From positions 134,003,252 to 134,067,251 of the forward strand of contig NC_090026.1 in NCBI RefSeq assembly GCF_037176765.1: a DNA stretch of 64,000 nt, written 5' to 3'. A program made the translations under genes and the position numbers. The notes below the pieces were generated by a model, which was not told where the DNA came from, ran no database searches, and saw only the letters and a list, made by a program, of their open reading frames with translations. Below, in pieces: positions 60,737-64,000 of the stretch. This stretch comes from Anolis sagrei. Taxonomy: Eukaryota; Chordata; Lepidosauria; Squamata; Anolidae. Every line of letters begins with the position of its first letter. Position 1 is the first letter of the stretch.

Positions 60737-60889
60737 GGTGGTGGAGGCTCTTTCTTTGGAGGCTTTGAAGCAGAGGCTAGATGGCCATCTGTCGGGGGTG
60801 CTCTGAATGCTTCTTGGCAGAATGGGGTTGGACTGGATGTTGGCCCACTGGGTCTCTTCCAACTCTGGGATTCTAGGATTCTATCGTTG

Positions 60890-61550
60890 CGGAAGAGGCC
60901 CGTTGAAGGGAATTCTAGTGCAGGAGAGACCAAGATGAACCTCACCATCTGGCTCAACTCAGGTCTGGATGGCCTCCCAGTGGCCAGACTCTCTCCGGCC
61001 AGGGCTAGGACCTCTCCCTTGTGGAAAGGGAAGTAGGTCAGAGTCGTCAGAGTGGGGTAGTGGTCCTTAGCAGAGGGAGCCAACATGCATCCAGCTGCCC
61101 TCCCCGTGTCCTTCATTGCCGCTCGGTGTCTCTGCTGTGCCAGGAACACAGGGTGACTCAAGGAGATGCTGGAGATTTTGCCCGAGAAGGTTGCCGGCAA
61201 GACCTGGGGGTGAAACATTGGGGTCTGCTCATCGCTGGTCCAAGAGAAGCAAGAGGGGAAACCAAAACCGCCCTTCATTGAGGCCAAGACTGGATCACAG
61301 CCATTGCTGGGGAGGACTGCGAAGGGGTTAGACTAGATGGCCTTCAAGGTCCCTTCCAATTCTAGGGTTCTATGAGTCTTGGGGTGTTTCTACACAACAG
61401 AAGTAATGCTGTTTGACACCTCTTTAACTATGAAATTCTGGGAATTGTAGTTTCCTGAGGCAAAAGCGAGCCCTCAGATCCAGGGGGGAAACATGCATTG
61501 TCACATGAGCCCCTACTAGTATGTGACCAGGCATTCCAAGACCACACCTG
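60890..61550. other. SMARCD3: Mostly unassigned; old CR1 tail at 61310-61380
   Basis: TTAGACTAGATGGCCTTCAA...TTCTAGGGTTCTATGAGTCT is an old CR1 3-prime end. The rest is unrecognised. Confidence 0.5.
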
Positions 61551-61552
61551 CT

Positions 61553-62231
61553 TTGGTTAGACCACACCTGGAATATTGTGTCCAATTCTGGGCACCACAA
61601 TTCAAGAGATATTAATAAGCTGGAATGTGTCCAGAGGAGGGTGATTAAAATGATCAAGGGTCTGGAGAACAAGCCCTATGAGGAGCAGCTTAAGGAGCTG
61701 GGCATGTTTAGCCTGTAGAAGGGAAGGCTGAGAGGAGATGTGATAGCCATGTATAAATATGTGAGAGGAAGCCACAGGGAGGAGGGAGCAGATCTGGGTC
61801 TGGAGGGGTCTGGAGAACAAGCCCTATGAGGAGTGGCTTAAGGAGCTGGGCATGTTTAGCCTGTAGAAGAGAAGGCTGAGAGGAGATGTGATAGCCATGT
61901 ATAAATATGTGAGAGGAAGCCACAGGGAGGAGGGAGCAAGCTTCCTTTCTGCTTCCTTGGAGACTAGGATGCAAGGGAGCCATGGCTTCAAACTACAAGA
62001 GAGGAGATTCCATCTGAACATGAGGAAGAACCTCCTGACTGTGAGAGCCGTTCAGCAGTGGAACTCTCTGCCCCGGAGGGAGTGTGGTGGAGGCTCCTTC
62101 CTTGGAAGCTTTGAAACAGAGGCTGGATGGCCATCTGTCAGGGGTGATTTGAATGCAACATTCCTGCTTCTTGGCAGAATGGGGTTGGACTGGATGATGG
62201 CCCAGGAGGTCTCTTCCAACTTTGATTCTAG
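61553..62231 (+). mobile_element. CR1 LINE with internal duplication
   Basis: The GGTCTGGAGAACAAGCCCTA... segment appears at about 61660 and 61808; the junction reads GGGAGCAGATC (61782-61792), as in the two minus-strand copies. Confidence 0.88.
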
Positions 62232-62309
62232 GAGGGTCCTTTTTGGGCGCACACCTGCTCTCTGAAGGCCCCCCCAGAAGGACGAAGAGCAGCCCCACTC
62301 CTCCTTAGT

Positions 62310-62605
62310 GTGAGAAAAGGGGTCGATACTTTCCTATTGAAGAAAGCCTTTCAGGGATATGTAGTGGGATCCTTGGGCACTTTAAGCCTATAGATAACCG
62401 AGGGGTCTCCCGTGGAGAGAGTGACCGGTTCTAATGTTATCGTTTTGATTTATTTATATTTTTACCGTATTTTTATTGTTGTTTACAACTTTTAACTGTT
62501 GGAATTTGTATGTTTTTATGTTGTGAGCTGCCTTGAGTGTCCACGCAGAGAAAGGCGGGGTAGAATTATTCTAAACAATATAAACAAATAAATAAATAAG
62601 AGGCC
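62310..62605 (+). mobile_element. L2-type LINE 3-prime end
   Basis: AAGAAAGCCTTTCAGGGATA, T-rich UTR, GAGCTGCCTTGAGTGTCC, GAAAGGCGGGGTAGAAT and a (TAAA)n tail. Confidence 0.65.
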
Positions 62606-62691
62606 AAAGGCCGTGTAAAACTACAGCTTCCAGGATTAACGAAGCATTGAGCTACGGCATTTAAAGTGGTGTTAAACTGCATTGATTTTGC

Positions 62692-64000
62692 AGTGGTGTT
62701 CTTCATTTGTTCAGTCGTTTCCAACTCTTCGTGACAAGAAAGGAGATTCCACCTGAACATTAGGAAGAACTTCCTGAGTGTGAGAACCGTTCAGCAGTGG
62801 AACTCTCTGCCCTGGAGGGAGTGTGGTGGAGGCTCCTTCTTTGGAAGCTTTTAAACAGAGGCTGGATGGCCATCTGTCAGGGGTGATTTGAATGCAATAT
62901 TCCTGCTTCTTGGCAGAAGGGGGTTGGACTGGATGATGGCCCAGGAGGTCTCTTCCAACTCTTTGATTCTAGGATTCTATGATTCATGGACCAGCCCACG
63001 CCAGAGCTCCCTGTCAGCCGTCCCCACCCCCAGTTCATTCAAGGTCAGTCCAGTCACTTCAAGGATGCCATCCCTCCATCTTGCCCTTGGTCGGCCCCTC
63101 TTCCTTTTGCCTTCCACTTTCCCCAGCATCATTCCCTTCTCTAGGCTTTGCTGTCTCCTCATGATGTGGCCAAAGGACTTCCACTTTCCCTCTAGTCTCC
63201 TTCCCTCCAGTGAGCAGCTGGGCTTTATTTCCTGGAGGATGGACTGGTTGGATCTTCTCGCAGTCCAAGGCTCTCTCAGAACTTTCCTCCAGCACCACAG
63301 CTCAAAAGCATCTCTCTTCCTTTGCTCAGCCTTCCCGAAGGTCCAGCTCTCACATCCGTAGGTGACTACTACAGGGAAGACCATGGCTTGGACTAGGCAA
63401 TGGATCTTGGTTGCCAGTCTGATGTCTCTACTCTTGACTATTTTATCGAGACTGGACATGGCTCTCCTCCCAAGAAGGAAGCGTCTCCTGATTTCCTGGC
63501 CACAGTCTGCATCTGCAGTCATCTTTGCGCCTAGAAATACAAAGTCTGTCACAGCCTCCACGTTTTCTCCCTCTATTTCCCAGTTGTCAATCATTCTTGT
63601 TGCCATCATCTTGGTCTTTTTTTAATGTTTAGGTGCAACCCAGCTTTTGCGCTTTCTTCTTTCACCTTGGTGAGAAGGCTCCTCGGTACCTCCTTGCTTT
63701 TGGCCATCAAAGTGGTGTCATCTGCATATCTGAGGTTGTTGATGTTTCTTCCAGCCATTTCCACCCCAGCTTTGCATTCCTCCAGCCCCGCACATCCTCC
63801 CATGATGTGTTCTGCATACACGTTAAAAAGGTTGGGTGAGAGGATGCAGCCTTGCCGGACGCCTTTCCCAATCTGGAACCCGTCTCCTGTTCCGTGGTCA
63901 GTTCTGACTGTGGCTCCTTGGTCCTTGTACAGATTCCTCAGGAGAGAGGGAAGGGGGCTTGGGATGCCCATCCCACCCAGAACTTGCCACAGTTTATTGT
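62692..64000 (-). mobile_element. RTE/BovB LINE, RT C-terminal half, interrupted by CR1
   Basis: Minus strand encodes LRNLYKDQGATVRTDHGTGD, KGVRQGCILSPNLFNVYAEH, NINNLRYADDTTLMAKSKEV (active site), then EAVTDFVFLGAKMTADADCG, FELWCWRKVLREPWTARRSN, LWRGLVHES: the BovB reverse transcriptase and C-terminus. At least one frame change lies near 63607. The 3-prime UTR hallmark GTTTCCAACTCTTCGTGAC is at 62717-62735, separated from the body by a CR1. It continues past the window edge. Confidence 0.92.
62736..62984 (+). mobile_element. CR1 3-prime end inserted in BovB
   Basis: AAAGGAGATTCCACCTGAAC to TTCTAGGATTCTATGATT. The uninterrupted BovB at 25.3 kb reads CTTCGTGACCTCATGGACC at this point. Confidence 0.9.

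Larger units (their letters stand above)
58600..60886 (+). mobile_element. CR1-tailed composite repeat split twice
   Basis: Leader ending GTGCTTATTGTCCGTCATG at 58682, resumes AAAGGCACTGGTCAAATGGC at 59459, runs to GTGGTGGAGGCT at 59611, resumes GTGGTGGAGGCTCTTTCTTT at 60737 and ends TTCTAGGATTCTATCG. The uninterrupted relative is at 42597-42915. Confidence 0.78.

Overview
This is a window of vertebrate nuclear DNA. It is most likely from a squamate reptile (lizard): introns are short and GC-rich, repeats are dense, and CR1, L2-clade and RTE/BovB LINEs, tRNA-derived SINEs and non-autonomous hAT transposons lie side by side. The species cannot be fixed from the sequence alone.

Three host genes are recognisable. 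(1) 265-1020, minus strand: the first coding exons of IQCA1L (IQ motif and AAA domain protein, related to axonemal IQCA1); its probable first exon lies in a minisatellite that copies its start codon and splice donor. (2) 7773-22998, minus strand: the whole coding region of ABCF2 in 14 exons, predicted 630 aa, with a poly(A) signal at 7231-7236 and a CpG-rich promoter near 23.0-23.5 kb. (3) 53414-53491, plus strand: first coding exon of SMARCD3 (BAF60C), preceded by a 2-kb CpG-rich promoter; the rest of the gene lies beyond the right edge. IQCA1L and ABCF2 keep the order and orientation I recall for human 7q36, but SMARCD3 is flipped relative to ABCF2 and CHPF2 is not seen between them.

The 30 kb between the ABCF2 and SMARCD3 starts is almost all repeats: about twenty CR1 3-prime ends, L2 fragments, other LINEs, LTR-type fossils, and one more CpG-rich island at 37.7-38.6 kb with an RFX X-box-like motif and no identified gene. 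ABCF2 introns carry three large tandem arrays (intron 1, a 2.2-kb array at 12.8-15.0 kb, and a 535-bp unit array at 15.8-17.1 kb).

The most unusual content is a dispersed, usually inverted-repeat element with a hammerhead-ribozyme-like core (CUGAGGA, hairpin, GAAACGUC). It occurs at about eight places, leaves 11-12 bp target duplications, and twice received an unrelated hAT transposon at exactly the same 8-bp site. Several multi-level nests of insertions (24.9-27.5, 36.2-37.5, 58.6-60.9, 62.7-64.0 kb) allow relative dating.
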